Part shown: positions 16,909 through 24,448 of the stretch, piece after piece | How positions within the stretch are numbered: position 1 is the first letter of the stretch | Layout: the number at the start of each line of letters is the position of its first letter | DNA from: Thermus altitudinis | GTDB lineage: Bacteria; Deinococcota; Deinococci; Deinococcales; Thermaceae | Direction: 5' to 3' | Length of the DNA stretch: 64,000 bases | Assembly: GCF_022760835.1 (NCBI RefSeq) | Contig: NZ_JAKTNQ010000001.1 | Span: 566 to 64,565, forward strand | Position numbers and translations under genes: made by a program | Notes under the pieces: generated by a model | What the model was told of the DNA's origin: nothing | Seen by the model: only the letters and a program-made list of their open reading frames with translations | Databases searched by the model: none

Positions 16909-17200
16909 AGAGGGATCTGGCCTCCTTGAGCACCTCTTCCCGGAAGTAACGGCTTAGGCTGCGCGGTGTATGGAGGTCTACCCGCTTGCCCAGGAGACGG
17001 GAAAGCTCCTTTTCCAGGGCCAGGAACTCCAGGCCCGGTACCTTGCCGGGCTGGAACTCCAGCAAAAGGTCCAGGTCGCTTGCCGCATCCGCTTCTCCCC
17101 GGGCAAAGGAGCCCAAAACCCAAAGGCGCCTTACACCGTAGCGGCGGCACACTTGGGTAAGGGCCTCGAGGGTGGAGCCTAAAACCTCTGGGAACACCAA
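16886..17200 (-). CDS. MNT-domain nucleotidyltransferase (MntA-type antitoxin)
   Basis: A 104-residue minimal nucleotidyltransferase. The signature is LGSFARGEADAASDLDLLLE: Gly30-Ser31 and the metal-binding Asp42 and Asp44; a third acidic residue is likely in RVDLHTP. In HepT/MntA systems MntA blocks the HEPN ribonuclease by AMP transfer to a tyrosine. Its usual partner lies directly downstream and overlaps it, but is broken. The open frame starts with TTG 17200 followed by GTG 17197; either could be used. The gene itself looks intact. Confidence 0.85.
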   Translation of the reverse strand: MVFPEVLGSTLEALTQVCRRYGVRRLWVLGSFARGEADAASDLDLLLEFQPGKVPGLEFLALEKELSRLLGKRVDLHTPRSLSRYFREEVLKEARSLYEETEPF

Positions 17201-17261
17201 CCCATGGTAGCGGCCCGCCCCCCTAGAGGAAAAGCCCGGGACCTCCCCTTGGTGGAGGCCT

Positions 17262-19727
17262 TCAGAACATGGGACCGATGCGGAAGTGGAGCCTTCCCGT
17301 GGGGCTTTCCGGGCTGAAGGCGTAGTCCAGGCGCAAGGAGGGGAGAAGGGCCCCGAAGAGGTCCAGGTCCAGCTGGAAGCCTAGGCCTGCCCCCCACTTC
17401 ACCCCGCCGGTGTTGTCGGCGAGGCCCATGTCGGTGAAGAGGATCCCGTAGAGGTTGGTGCCCCCCTGGGGGGAGAGGCGGAAGTCGTAGCGGTACTCCA
17501 CGCTCCCCGTGGCGAAGGAAAGCCCCCCGTACTTGCGGTCCTCGTAGCCCCTCAGGAGGAAGGCCTCGGCCCCACCTCCCGAGAGGAAGAACCGTTCCCC
17601 CTCTGGGGGGAAGCCAAACAAGGTGCCCGCGGAGAGGCGGAAGGCCAGGGCCTGGCGCCGCTCCTCGTCCAAGGGCAGGTAGGTCTTGCCCGTGGCCACC
17701 AGGGGCACGAAGAAGCTCCGTCCCCCCGTGTCGGGAAAGGAGAGGCCCAATCCGGTGCTGAGGCCCGCCTCGTAGCCCTGGGTGCGGAAGCGGGGGTTGT
17801 CCACCTCGGTGTAGGTGAGGCCGGTGTCCAGCCTCAGGGTCCAGCCGGGGGTGGGGAGGAGGCTTTGGGCCTGGCCCAGATCCCTGTAGTTGGTGCCGTC
17901 GCAGTACTTGGAGTCGCCGGGGTTGGTGATGGCGGGGTCACAGGGGGCCTTGGGGTCAAAGACCTCGAGGGCATACGCCGAGCGCCTCAAGGAAAGCCCC
18001 AAGGAGAGGCGCAGGTTCTCCAGGTCCTTGGAGAAGGGGCGGGAAAGGGAGAAGCTACCCCCGGTGCGCCTTTCCGTATACTCCCATTTTGTGTCTGTGC
18101 TCCCGTCCAAGAGCTTGTTGTTGCCGATGGGGGTGGAGAAGAGGTTAAAGGAGAGGCTGGTGCGTACCTCTTTGAGGTCCAGGTAGTCCAGGTAGAGCCA
18201 AGGGATGGTGTAGCTGGTGGAGAAGGAGAGGTTATCCTTGGCGTCGTTTTGCACGAAGGCCAGGTCCACCGCCACCTGGTGGGCCAGGCCGAAGAGGTTG
18301 GTCTCCTTGAAGGAGACGCTTCCCGACCAGCCCTCCAAGGAGCTCCAGCCCAAGGCGGGCTGGAAGAGGCCGGTGCGGGCCTCCTTCAGGGAGAGGACCA
18401 CCAGCACCTGGTCCTCCTTTTCCCCGGGGGCCAGGCCCACCCGGGGAGGCTCGGAAAGAAGCCCCGTGGCCATGAGGCGGGCGATGGCCTGGCGCAGGGC
18501 GGGGACGCTGAAGAGGCTTCCCGGCTTGGGCAGCTCCCTGAGGATCACCTCCTCCTGGGTGCGGTGCTCCCCCTGCCACTCCAGGCGGTAGCCCCCGATC
18601 TTGAGCTCCAGCACCTGGAGGCGGAAGACCCCTTCCTGGAAGCCGTAGCGCACATCGGCCACCTCGTACCCCTTTTCCTGGTAATAGGCGGCCAGGCGCC
18701 TGGCATCCTCCTGGGCCAGGGCGGGGGTGTAGACCTCCCCCGGCTTGAGCCGCAGGAGGCCCAAGAGGGTTTCCGTGGGGAAGGCGGTGTGGCCGGTGAT
18801 CTCCACCCGTTCTATGGCCCCGCCCTCAGGCCCCGCCTGGAGCCGTACCACCACCCCCTCCCCTTCCGGCTCCAGGCTGAAGTTCACCACCCGGGAAAGC
18901 TTCCGGGAAAGGGCCTGCACCCCTTCCAAGAGGAGGTCGTAGCGCAGGTAGTCCCCTTCCTTGAGGGGGAAGCCGGTGAGGTCCAGGCCCTCGCCCTCCA
19001 GGCGCACCACCTTTAGCTCCTGCACGGCCACGGTGAGGAGGCCCTCCTCGAGGCGGCTTCTTTGGGGGTCGGGGCCGCTAAAGCGATAGCCTGCCCGCTC
19101 GTAGCGGGCGGCCAGGGCCCTAAGGGCCTCCTGGTACTTGGCGAAGTCAAAGGGGCCCTTTAGGGCTTCCAAGGGCTTCAGGAGCTCGGCCTGGGGGAGG
19201 AGGCTTGCCCCTTCCAGGCGCACCTCCTTCACCTCGGGGTTTTCCTCCACCCGGAAGGTGAGGAGCATCTTGCCCCCCTGCTCCTTGGCCTCCACCGCCA
19301 CCTTGGGGGTGAAGGGGAAGCCGTTTTGCCGGTAGGCCTCGGCCAAGGCCTTGGCCGCCTCCCCGGCCCTAATGGGGTTATAGGTGGTCTCCGGGCCGAT
19401 GGCGAAGTTCTGCTCTAGAAAGCGCAGGAGGGCCTCCTGAGGGAAGGCCTTGGCCTCCACCTTGACCTCGCCGATGGGGGGGTAGGGGGTGAGGACCACC
19501 TTGAGGACATCCCCTTCCAGCCGCACCTCCACCCGCTGGAAGTAGCCGGTGGCCAGGATGGCCTTCCTGGCCTCCTCGAGGTCCTGGGGCTCGTCCCCCA
19601 CGCCAAAGGGCACGGCGGCCCGGGCTAGGGCCTGGAGAACGGGATCGCCTCCTTCCACCACCACCTCCCGGATGGGGGCGGCCAGGGCCATAAGGCCCAA
19701 GAGGGCCAAGGCAAGAAGCCGTTTCAT
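17262..19727 (-). CDS. bamA: Outer-membrane assembly protein BamA (Omp85)
   Basis: An 821-residue Omp85 protein. A signal peptide (MKRLLALALLGLMALAAPI) precedes a POTRA series covering about residues 20-440 (repeats such as VKEVRLEGASLLPQAELL and IERVEITGHTAFPTETLLGL) and then a C-terminal beta-barrel ending in aromatic RLHFRIGPMF, as outer-membrane barrels do. The lid-loop motif shows as FLLRGYEDRKYGG (family VRGY/F). It inserts beta-barrel proteins into the outer membrane of this diderm-like envelope. ATG 19727 is chosen because of the signal peptide and a TAAGCT box 7 nt upstream; the open frame extends 124 codons further without support. Confidence 0.93.
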   Translation of the reverse strand: MKRLLALALLGLMALAAPIREVVVEGGDPVLQALARAAVPFGVGDEPQDLEEARKAILATGYFQRVEVRLEGDVLKVVLTPYPPIGEVKVEAKAFPQEALLRFLEQNFAIGPETTYNPIRAGEAAKALAEAYRQNGFPFTPKVAVEAKEQGGKMLLTFRVEENPEVKEVRLEGASLLPQAELLKPLEALKGPFDFAKYQEALRALAARYERAGYRFSGPDPQRSRLEEGLLTVAVQELKVVRLEGEGLDLTGFPLKEGDYLRYDLLLEGVQALSRKLSRVVNFSLEPEGEGVVVRLQAGPEGGAIERVEITGHTAFPTETLLGLLRLKPGEVYTPALAQEDARRLAAYYQEKGYEVADVRYGFQEGVFRLQVLELKIGGYRLEWQGEHRTQEEVILRELPKPGSLFSVPALRQAIARLMATGLLSEPPRVGLAPGEKEDQVLVVLSLKEARTGLFQPALGWSSLEGWSGSVSFKETNLFGLAHQVAVDLAFVQNDAKDNLSFSTSYTIPWLYLDYLDLKEVRTSLSFNLFSTPIGNNKLLDGSTDTKWEYTERRTGGSFSLSRPFSKDLENLRLSLGLSLRRSAYALEVFDPKAPCDPAITNPGDSKYCDGTNYRDLGQAQSLLPTPGWTLRLDTGLTYTEVDNPRFRTQGYEAGLSTGLGLSFPDTGGRSFFVPLVATGKTYLPLDEERRQALAFRLSAGTLFGFPPEGERFFLSGGGAEAFLLRGYEDRKYGGLSFATGSVEYRYDFRLSPQGGTNLYGILFTDMGLADNTGGVKWGAGLGFQLDLDLFGALLPSLRLDYAFSPESPTGRLHFRIGPMF

Positions 19728-19734
19728 GGGCGAG

Positions 19735-19740
19735 AGCTTA
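19735..19740 (-). promoter_or_regulatory. -10 box TAAGCT of bamA (leaderless)
   Basis: Minus-strand TAAGCT is 7 nt before ATG 19727. There is no Shine-Dalgarno sequence. Confidence 0.45.
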
Positions 19741-19768
19741 CCAAAAGCCGGTGAAGGGGGCGTGAGAG

Positions 19769-19774
19769 TAGAAT
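19769..19774 (+). promoter_or_regulatory. -10 box TAGAAT of the purine nucleoside phosphorylase gene
   Basis: TAGAAT is followed by 7 nt and ATG 19782. It overlaps the upstream ATG at 19773, so that codon cannot be the start if this is the promoter. Confidence 0.55.
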
Positions 19775-19781
19775 GTTCGCC

Positions 19782-20600
19782 ATGGAGGTCTACGAGAAGA
19801 TCCAGGAGGCGGTGGCCTACATTCGTTCCAAGACCGGCTTTGTGCCGGAAGTGGGGATCGTATTGGGCTCGGGGCTTGGCCCCCTGGCGGAGGAGGTGGC
19901 CAAGGAGGCGGAGATCCCCTACGGGGAGATTCCCCATTTTCCCCTTTCCACGGCTCCCGGGCATGCGGGCCGGCTCGTCCTGGGGGGGCTTGAGGGCAAG
20001 CGGGTTCTGGTCTTCCAGGGGCGGGTCCACTACTACGAGGGCTATAGCCCTGAGGAGGTGGTCTTCCCCGTGCGGGTGGGGTATTTCCTGGGGGCCCAAA
20101 CCTTTATCCTGACCTCGGCGGCGGGAGGGTTAAACCCCAGGTTCCAGGCCGGGGGGATCATGCTCCACCTGGACTACCTGAACCCCAGCGGGGTAAACCC
20201 CTTAAGGGGGAGAAACGACGAGCGCCTAGGTCCCCGTTTCCCGGTGATGTTTGAGGCCTACGACCCCGCCCTGATAGAGCTGGCCCGCAAGGTGGCCAGG
20301 AGGCAGGACCTGCACCTCTATGAAGGGGTCTATGCCTGGTTTTTGGGCCCCAGCTTCGCCAGCCGGGCGGAACTGAGGATGCTTCGGGAACTGGGGGCCG
20401 ACGCCATCGGCATGTCCACGGTGCCCGAGGTCATCGCCCTCCGGCACCTGGGGGCCAGGGTCTTGGGCCTTTCCACCATCACCGACATGGCGGTGCCGGA
20501 AAGGGAGCACCACGCCACCGAGGAGGAGGTCCTGGCGGTGGCCGCCAAGACCGGCCCCGTCTTCCGCCGCTTTGTGCGGGGCATCCTGTCCGAGCTTTAG
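19782..20600 (+). CDS. Trimeric purine nucleoside phosphorylase, MTAP-like base site
   Basis: A 272-residue family 2 (trimeric) nucleoside phosphorylase: phosphate loop GSGLGPLAEEV (residues 29-39), HAGRLVLG, GRVHYYEGY and GMSTVPEVIALRHLG. The base-binding residues differ from 6-oxopurine enzymes. GPSFASRAE puts Ala193 where human PNP has Glu201, and STITDMA puts Asp235 at its Asn243. Human MTA phosphorylase has GPRFSSRAE and a TD pair there. I therefore predict adenosine or methylthioadenosine rather than guanosine/inosine as substrate, consistent with mtnA at 34721. The start is set at ATG 19782 from the promoter. It is followed 3 nt later by yggS. Confidence 0.9.
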   Translation: MEVYEKIQEAVAYIRSKTGFVPEVGIVLGSGLGPLAEEVAKEAEIPYGEIPHFPLSTAPGHAGRLVLGGLEGKRVLVFQGRVHYYEGYSPEEVVFPVRVGYFLGAQTFILTSAAGGLNPRFQAGGIMLHLDYLNPSGVNPLRGRNDERLGPRFPVMFEAYDPALIELARKVARRQDLHLYEGVYAWFLGPSFASRAELRMLRELGADAIGMSTVPEVIALRHLGARVLGLSTITDMAVPEREHHATEEEVLAVAAKTGPVFRRFVRGILSEL

Positions 20601-20603
20601 CCC

Positions 20604-21239
20604 ATGGGGCTTCCTCAGGTGCTGGAACGCATAGCGGCCGCCTGCCGCCGCGCCGGGCGGGACCCTAAAGGGGTGCGCCTGGTGGCGGTGACCAAGGGGA
20701 GGAGCCCGGAGGAGATAAGGGAAAAGGTCCTGCGCTATGGCTCCTTTCCCTTGGGGGAAAGCCGGGTCCAGGAGGCCTTGAAGAAGATGGAGGCCCTCGA
20801 GGCCGAGTGGCACCTCATAGGCCCCCTGCAGCGCAACAAGGCCAAGTTCGCCCCCCGGTTTGCCCTCATCCACTCCCTGGATTCCCTGCGCCTGGCGGAG
20901 GCCTTGGAGAGGGTGGGGGAGCGGGAGGGGGTTAGGCTTAGGGTGTTGGTGGAGGTGAACCTGGGCCGGGAACCCCAGAAGCACGGGTTTTTGGAGGAGG
21001 AACTCCCCGAGGCCCTGGCCCGGCTCGGGGAGATGGAACACCTTGCGGTCCTCGGCCTCATGACCGTGCCCCCCATAGGCCCCGAGGCCGTGGTGCGCCC
21101 CATCTTCCGCCGGCTTTCCCAGCTGGCCGACCGCTATGGCCTTCCCGAGCGCTCCATGGGCATGTCCGAGGACTTTCCCATCGCCGTGGAGGAGGGGGCC
21201 ACCCTGGTCAGGGTGGGCCGGGCCCTTTTTGTAGACTGA
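20604..21239 (+). CDS. YggS-type PLP homeostasis protein
   Basis: A 211-residue alanine-racemase-like fold type III protein. The PLP lysine lies in RLVAVTKGRSPEEI, GESRVQEAL matches the family GENRVQE, WHLIGPLQRNK and HSLDSL are typical, and SMGMSEDFPIAVEEGATLVRVG is the C-terminal signature. The family buffers vitamin B6 and has no known catalytic activity. It follows the phosphorylase gene by 3 nt and precedes divIVA, a common yggS-divIVA neighbourhood in Gram-positive and Thermus genomes. Confidence 0.93.
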   Translation: MGLPQVLERIAAACRRAGRDPKGVRLVAVTKGRSPEEIREKVLRYGSFPLGESRVQEALKKMEALEAEWHLIGPLQRNKAKFAPRFALIHSLDSLRLAEALERVGEREGVRLRVLVEVNLGREPQKHGFLEEELPEALARLGEMEHLAVLGLMTVPPIGPEAVVRPIFRRLSQLADRYGLPERSMGMSEDFPIAVEEGATLVRVGRALFVD

Positions 21240-21246
21240 AGGGCGC

Positions 21247-21699
21247 ATGGACCTAACCCCCTTGGACATTCGCTACCAGGAGTTCCCCACCGGGCTTCGG
21301 GGCTACCAGAAGGAGGCGGTCAGGGCCTACCTGGCCCAGGTGGCCGAGGTCCTGGAAGGCCTCATCCGGGAGAAGGAGGAGCTTAGAAACCAGGTAAGGG
21401 CCCTTGAAGAGGAAAACGCCCGCCTCAAGGAGGCGGAAGGGGAGCTGAAGCGGGCGGTGGTGGCGGCGGAGCGCATCGCCCGCGAGCTCAAGGCCCAGGC
21501 GGAACGGGAGGCGGAGCTCATCAGGAAGGAGGCCCTGGCGGCCAAGGACCAGGTGCTAAGGGAAGCGGCGGAGGAGCTTAAGCGCCTCAAGGCGGAGGCG
21601 GAGCGGGCCAAGCAGGAGAAGTCCCTCTTCCTGGCCCAGTTTAGGGCCCTTTTGCAGGGGTACCTGGATTCCCTAAAGCGCTTGGAGGAAGACTCTTGA
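21247..21699 (+). CDS. divIVA: DivIVA-family cell-pole/division protein
   Basis: A 150-residue protein with the DivIVA N-terminal block (LTPLDIRYQEFPTGLRGYQKE..V..YL) followed by continuous coiled coil, about residues 35-140, rich in Glu, Lys, Ala and Leu. DivIVA proteins bind curved membrane and recruit division or pole proteins. ATG 21247 lies 7 nt after yggS. Its last 59 bp overlap the 3' end of the convergent ydcF-like gene. Confidence 0.92.
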   Translation: MDLTPLDIRYQEFPTGLRGYQKEAVRAYLAQVAEVLEGLIREKEELRNQVRALEEENARLKEAEGELKRAVVAAERIARELKAQAEREAELIRKEALAAKDQVLREAAEELKRLKAEAERAKQEKSLFLAQFRALLQGYLDSLKRLEEDS

Positions 21700-22237
21700 G
21701 GCCGTGTCCTCCGGGCAAGGGCCTTAGGCCCAGGTAGAGCCAGAGGCGAAAGAGGGCTTCCCGGAGCCAGTAGGATAGCGGGTATTGCCCGGGCACCGGG
21801 TGGCCCTCGGCCCTCAGGCCCAGGAGCCGGGCCAGGAGGAGGGCCCGGGGCAGGTGGGGAGCATCGGTGACCAAAAGGATGCGTCCGGATAGGTGGGGCT
21901 TGAGGAAAAGGAGGTTCTCGTAGGTGTTTTGGCTTTCCCCCTCGCAAAGCAGGGCCTCGGCCGGCACGCCCCTCTCCCGCAGGTAGCGGCAACCCACCTC
22001 CCCTTCGCTGTAACGGTCCCCTGGGGCCTTGCCTCCCGCCACCGCCACCTTGGGGGTCAGGCCCTGCCGGTATAGGTGAAGGGCGGCCTCGAGGCGTCTT
22101 TCCAGGATGGGGGAGGGCCTTCCCCCATACTGGGCTGCCCCCAGGACCGCGATCCAGTCGTAACCCCCTTCCCTAGGGCCTGGCGGTGGCGGAAGGGAGG
22201 CGGCGAGGACAAGGAGGAAGAGAAAGGCCCAACGCAT
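21641..22237 (-). CDS. YdcF/SanA-like DUF218 membrane-anchored protein
   Basis: A 198-residue DUF218 protein with an N-terminal hydrophobic anchor (MRWAFLFLLVLAASLPPPPG) and then IAVLGAAQY, SPILERRLEAALHLYRQG, EGESQNTYENLLFLKP and LVTDAPHLPRA, all standard for the family. Some members affect envelope barrier function or peptidoglycan; the reaction is unknown. The start is set at ATG 22237, 7 nt after a TAGCCT box. The end overlaps divIVA by 59 bp antisense, so the two mRNAs are complementary at their 3' ends. Confidence 0.85.
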   Translation of the reverse strand: MRWAFLFLLVLAASLPPPPGPREGGYDWIAVLGAAQYGGRPSPILERRLEAALHLYRQGLTPKVAVAGGKAPGDRYSEGEVGCRYLRERGVPAEALLCEGESQNTYENLLFLKPHLSGRILLVTDAPHLPRALLLARLLGLRAEGHPVPGQYPLSYWLREALFRLWLYLGLRPLPGGHGLKSLPPSALGNPGTPAKGP

Positions 22238-22244
22238 CTCCCTC

Positions 22245-22250
22245 AGGCTA
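22245..22250 (-). promoter_or_regulatory. -10 box TAGCCT of the ydcF-like gene
   Basis: Minus-strand TAGCCT with 7 nt to ATG 22237, in the divergent region shared with hflX. GAGGGAG between them could also serve as a ribosome site. Confidence 0.4.
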
Positions 22251-22293
22251 CCGGGTTTTTGGGCCTGGGGGACACGGGGCCTTTCCTCTTTGC

Positions 22294-22299
22294 TATACT
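22294..22299 (+). promoter_or_regulatory. -10 box TATACT of hflX
   Basis: TATACT ends 9 nt before TTG 22309. AAGGTG lies between them. Confidence 0.5.
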
Positions 22300-22308
22300 G
22301 AAGGTGCA

Positions 22309-23967
22309 TTGGAGAAGATCTTCGGCAAGACGGAAGGGCTCAAGAAGAGCGAGCTTAAGAGGCTTTCCAACCTGTACCGCAGGCGGATCCCCAAGGAGAG
22401 GGTCCTCACTCCCGAGCTGGCCCAGGCCCTGGCTGGGCTTTCCCAGGAGATCAAGAGGCCCATCAGCCTCCTCCTGGATCGGGAGGGGCGGGTGGTGCGG
22501 GTGGGGGTGGGGGATGCCAAGGACCTGCCCATCCCCGAGGGGGCCAAGGGGGAGAGGAGGCTATCGGGCTTCCGCCTCCTCCACACCCACCTGGCCAAGG
22601 GGGGGCTTTCCCGGCCGGACCTTACCGTGCTCTTTCTGAACCGGCTGGATAGCCTGGCGGCCTTGGAGGTGGAGAACGCCAGGCCCACCACCTTGCACCT
22701 GGCCTTCCTGGCCCCGCCCCGCTCCCCGGAGGAGGACTGGCGCATCCTGCCCCCCAGGCCCTACTTCCAGTACCTGGAGTTTGACCATCTGAAGGAGGTG
22801 GAGGCCCTGGAGGAGGAGATGGCCCGCCAGGCCCGGGTGAGGGAACTTTTGGATGGGAGCGGGGAACGGGCCATCCTGGTGGGCATAGACCGGGGGGAGG
22901 GCCCTGAGGCCGAAGCCTATCTGGGGGAACTCGCCGAACTCACCCGCACTGCGGGGGGGGTGCCGGTGAAGAAGGTTTTGGTCTTCCGCCCGGAGCTGGA
23001 CCCCCGGTACCTGGTGGGCCTGGGCAAGCTGGAGGAGCTGAAAAGCCTGGCCTACCACGAGAACGCTTCCACCCTCATCTTCGGCCAGGAGCTCACCCCC
23101 ACCCAGGCCCGGGAGATCGAAAGGGTCACGGGCCTAAAGGTCCTAGACCGTACCCAGCTCATCCTGGACATCTTTGCCCTGCACGCCAAAACCCCCGAGG
23201 CCAAGGCCCAGGTGGAGCTGGCCCAGCTGAGGTACCTCCTCCCCCGCCTGGTGGGGAAGGGCAAGGAGCTGAGCCGCTTGGGGGGTGGGATCGGCACCCG
23301 GGGCCCGGGGGAGACCAAGCTGGAGGTGGACCGCAGGAGGCTCCAGGAGCGGATCACCCACCTGAGCCGCAAGCTCCAGGAGTACACCCGGCGCCGGGAG
23401 GAGGCGAGGAGGCAGCGGAAGCGCCGGGGGGTGCCCCTCATCGCGGTGGTGGGCTATACCAACGCCGGCAAGACCACCCTCCTCCAGGCCCTGGCCCGGG
23501 GCGGGGAGCCGGGGGAGGACAAGCTCTTCGCCACCCTTAGGCCCCTTACCCGCAGGGGCTTCCTGCCGGGGGTGGGGGAGGTGCTCTTCACCGACACCGT
23601 GGGCTTCATCCGCCAGATGCCCAAGGAGCTGCTCGCCGCCTTCCGGGCCACCCTCGAGGAGGTAAGGGAAGCGGACCTTCTGGTCCATGTCTTGGATGCC
23701 TCGGAGGAGGGGGCCTTGGGCCGGTACCGGGTGGTGGAGGAGCTCTTGGCGGAGCTCGGGGTGGAGGCCCCTAGGGTTTTGGCCCTTTCCAAGGCGGACC
23801 GGGCAGCCCCCTACGACCTCTTCTACCTGCGGGAAAGGCTGGGCGGGATTCCCGTTTCCGCCCTGAAGGGCACGGGGCTTTCGCAGTTGAAAGAGGCCCT
23901 GGCCGAGGCCCTTCTGCAGGTGGGCGTGCGGCCCCAGGCCTGGGCCCAGGCCCCTCAGTACACGTAA
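22309..23967 (+). CDS. hflX: GTPase HflX, ribosome-associated
   Basis: A 552-residue HflX. The N-terminal domain (about 150-340) carries [20 protein letters not shown] and [10 protein letters not shown], then a coiled linker with [15 protein letters not shown]. The G domain has [11 protein letters not shown] (P-loop), [10 protein letters not shown] (G3) and SKAD (G4). HflX splits stalled ribosomes under stress. Start: no ATG fits; TTG 22309 lies 9 nt after a -10 box and is the first in-frame start codon downstream of it. An extra N-terminal part of about 150 residues precedes the usual HflX core. The stop overlaps the convergent acylphosphatase gene by 13 bp. Confidence 0.93.
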   Translation: MEKIFGKTEGLKKSELKRLSNLYRRRIPKERVLTPELAQALAGLSQEIKRPISLLLDREGRVVRVGVGDAKDLPIPEGAKGERRLSGFRLLHTHLAKGGLSRPDLTVLFLNRLDSLAALEVENARPTTLHLAFLAPPRSPEEDWRILPPRPYFQYLEFDHLKEVEALEEEMARQARVRELLDGSGERAILVGIDRGEGPEAEAYLGELAELTRTAGGVPVKKVLVFRPELDPRYLVGLGKLEELKSLAYHENASTLIFGQELTPTQAREIERVTGLKVLDRTQLILDIFALHAKTPEAKAQVELAQLRYLLPRLVGKGKELSRLGGGIGTRGPGETKLEVDRRRLQERITHLSRKLQEYTRRREEARRQRKRRGVPLIAVVGYTNAGKTTLLQALARGGEPGEDKLFATLRPLTRRGFLPGVGEVLFTDTVGFIRQMPKELLAAFRATLEEVREADLLVHVLDASEEGALGRYRVVEELLAELGVEAPRVLALSKADRAAPYDLFYLRERLGGIPVSALKGTGLSQLKEALAEALLQVGVRPQAWAQAPQYT

Positions 23968-24221
23968 AAGCCCTTAAGGCCGGTTTCCTCGGCCCACCCT
24001 ACCTCCACCTCCTCCACCCGGGCCAAGCGGGGGCCTTGCTTCAGGTGGTGGAGGAAGGCGAGGAGGTCCTCCTTAGGGCCTTCCGCCACCACCTCCACCC
24101 GGCCGTCGGGGAGGTTTTCCGCGTAGCCGGAAAGGCCCAGTTCCAAGGCCTTCTTCTGGGCGAAGGCCCGGTACCCCACCCCCTGTACCCTGCCCTTCAC
24201 CAAGGCTACCAGACGCGGCAT
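23955..24221 (-). CDS. acyP: Acylphosphatase
   Basis: An 88-residue acylphosphatase: catalytic Arg in [15 protein letters not shown] and Asn in [17 protein letters not shown], ending GLKGFYVY. It hydrolyses acyl phosphates such as 1,3-bisphosphoglycerate. The start is set at ATG 24221, 6 nt after a GATAAT box; upstream in-frame codons lie inside the promoter. Confidence 0.95.
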   Translation of the reverse strand: MPRLVALVKGRVQGVGYRAFAQKKALELGLSGYAENLPDGRVEVVAEGPKEDLLAFLHHLKQGPRLARVEEVEVGWAEETGLKGFYVY

Positions 24222-24227
24222 GCCCCC

Positions 24228-24233
24228 ATTATC
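24228..24233 (-). promoter_or_regulatory. -10 box GATAAT of acyP (leaderless)
   Basis: Minus-strand GATAAT with 6 nt to ATG 24221. The rest of the gap to tamB (24240-24435) is GC-rich; I see no gene, RNA or clear regulatory site in it. Confidence 0.5.
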
Positions 24234-24435
24234 TCCCAAGGTTTACCCGCCGGATCCCGTCCGCGCACCCGGAGGGGGAGGAAGGCCTGGCCGGGGCCAG
24301 GGGGTGGCCCCCCACTGGAGGGCGCTTCGGGGCTGCCGGAGGGCGCGGCCTAGGGATGCCCCCGGGTCCCCCACCTTGGCGAACCGTGTTGGCGTGGTCT
24401 AAGGGGGTTGCCACGAGGTTTTCATCTCCCTTCCC

Positions 24436-24441
24436 TATGCT
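24436..24441 (+). promoter_or_regulatory. Possible -10 box TATGCT of tamB
   Basis: TATGCT is followed by AAGGGGG and ATG 24449. It contains the alternative ATG 24437. No good -35 is seen at 17 nt. Confidence 0.35.
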
Positions 24442-24448
24442 AAGGGGG

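Noticed and set aside
19728-20099. N-terminal extension of bamA by 124 codons
   Set aside because: It runs antisense into the phosphorylase gene. The signal peptide and a -10 box both mark ATG 19727 as the start.
24240-24435. Possible structured RNA in the GC-rich gap before tamB
   Set aside because: I looked for SRP RNA, RNase P, tmRNA, 6S and common riboswitch signatures and found none; the local inverted repeats are what GC-rich sequence gives by chance.
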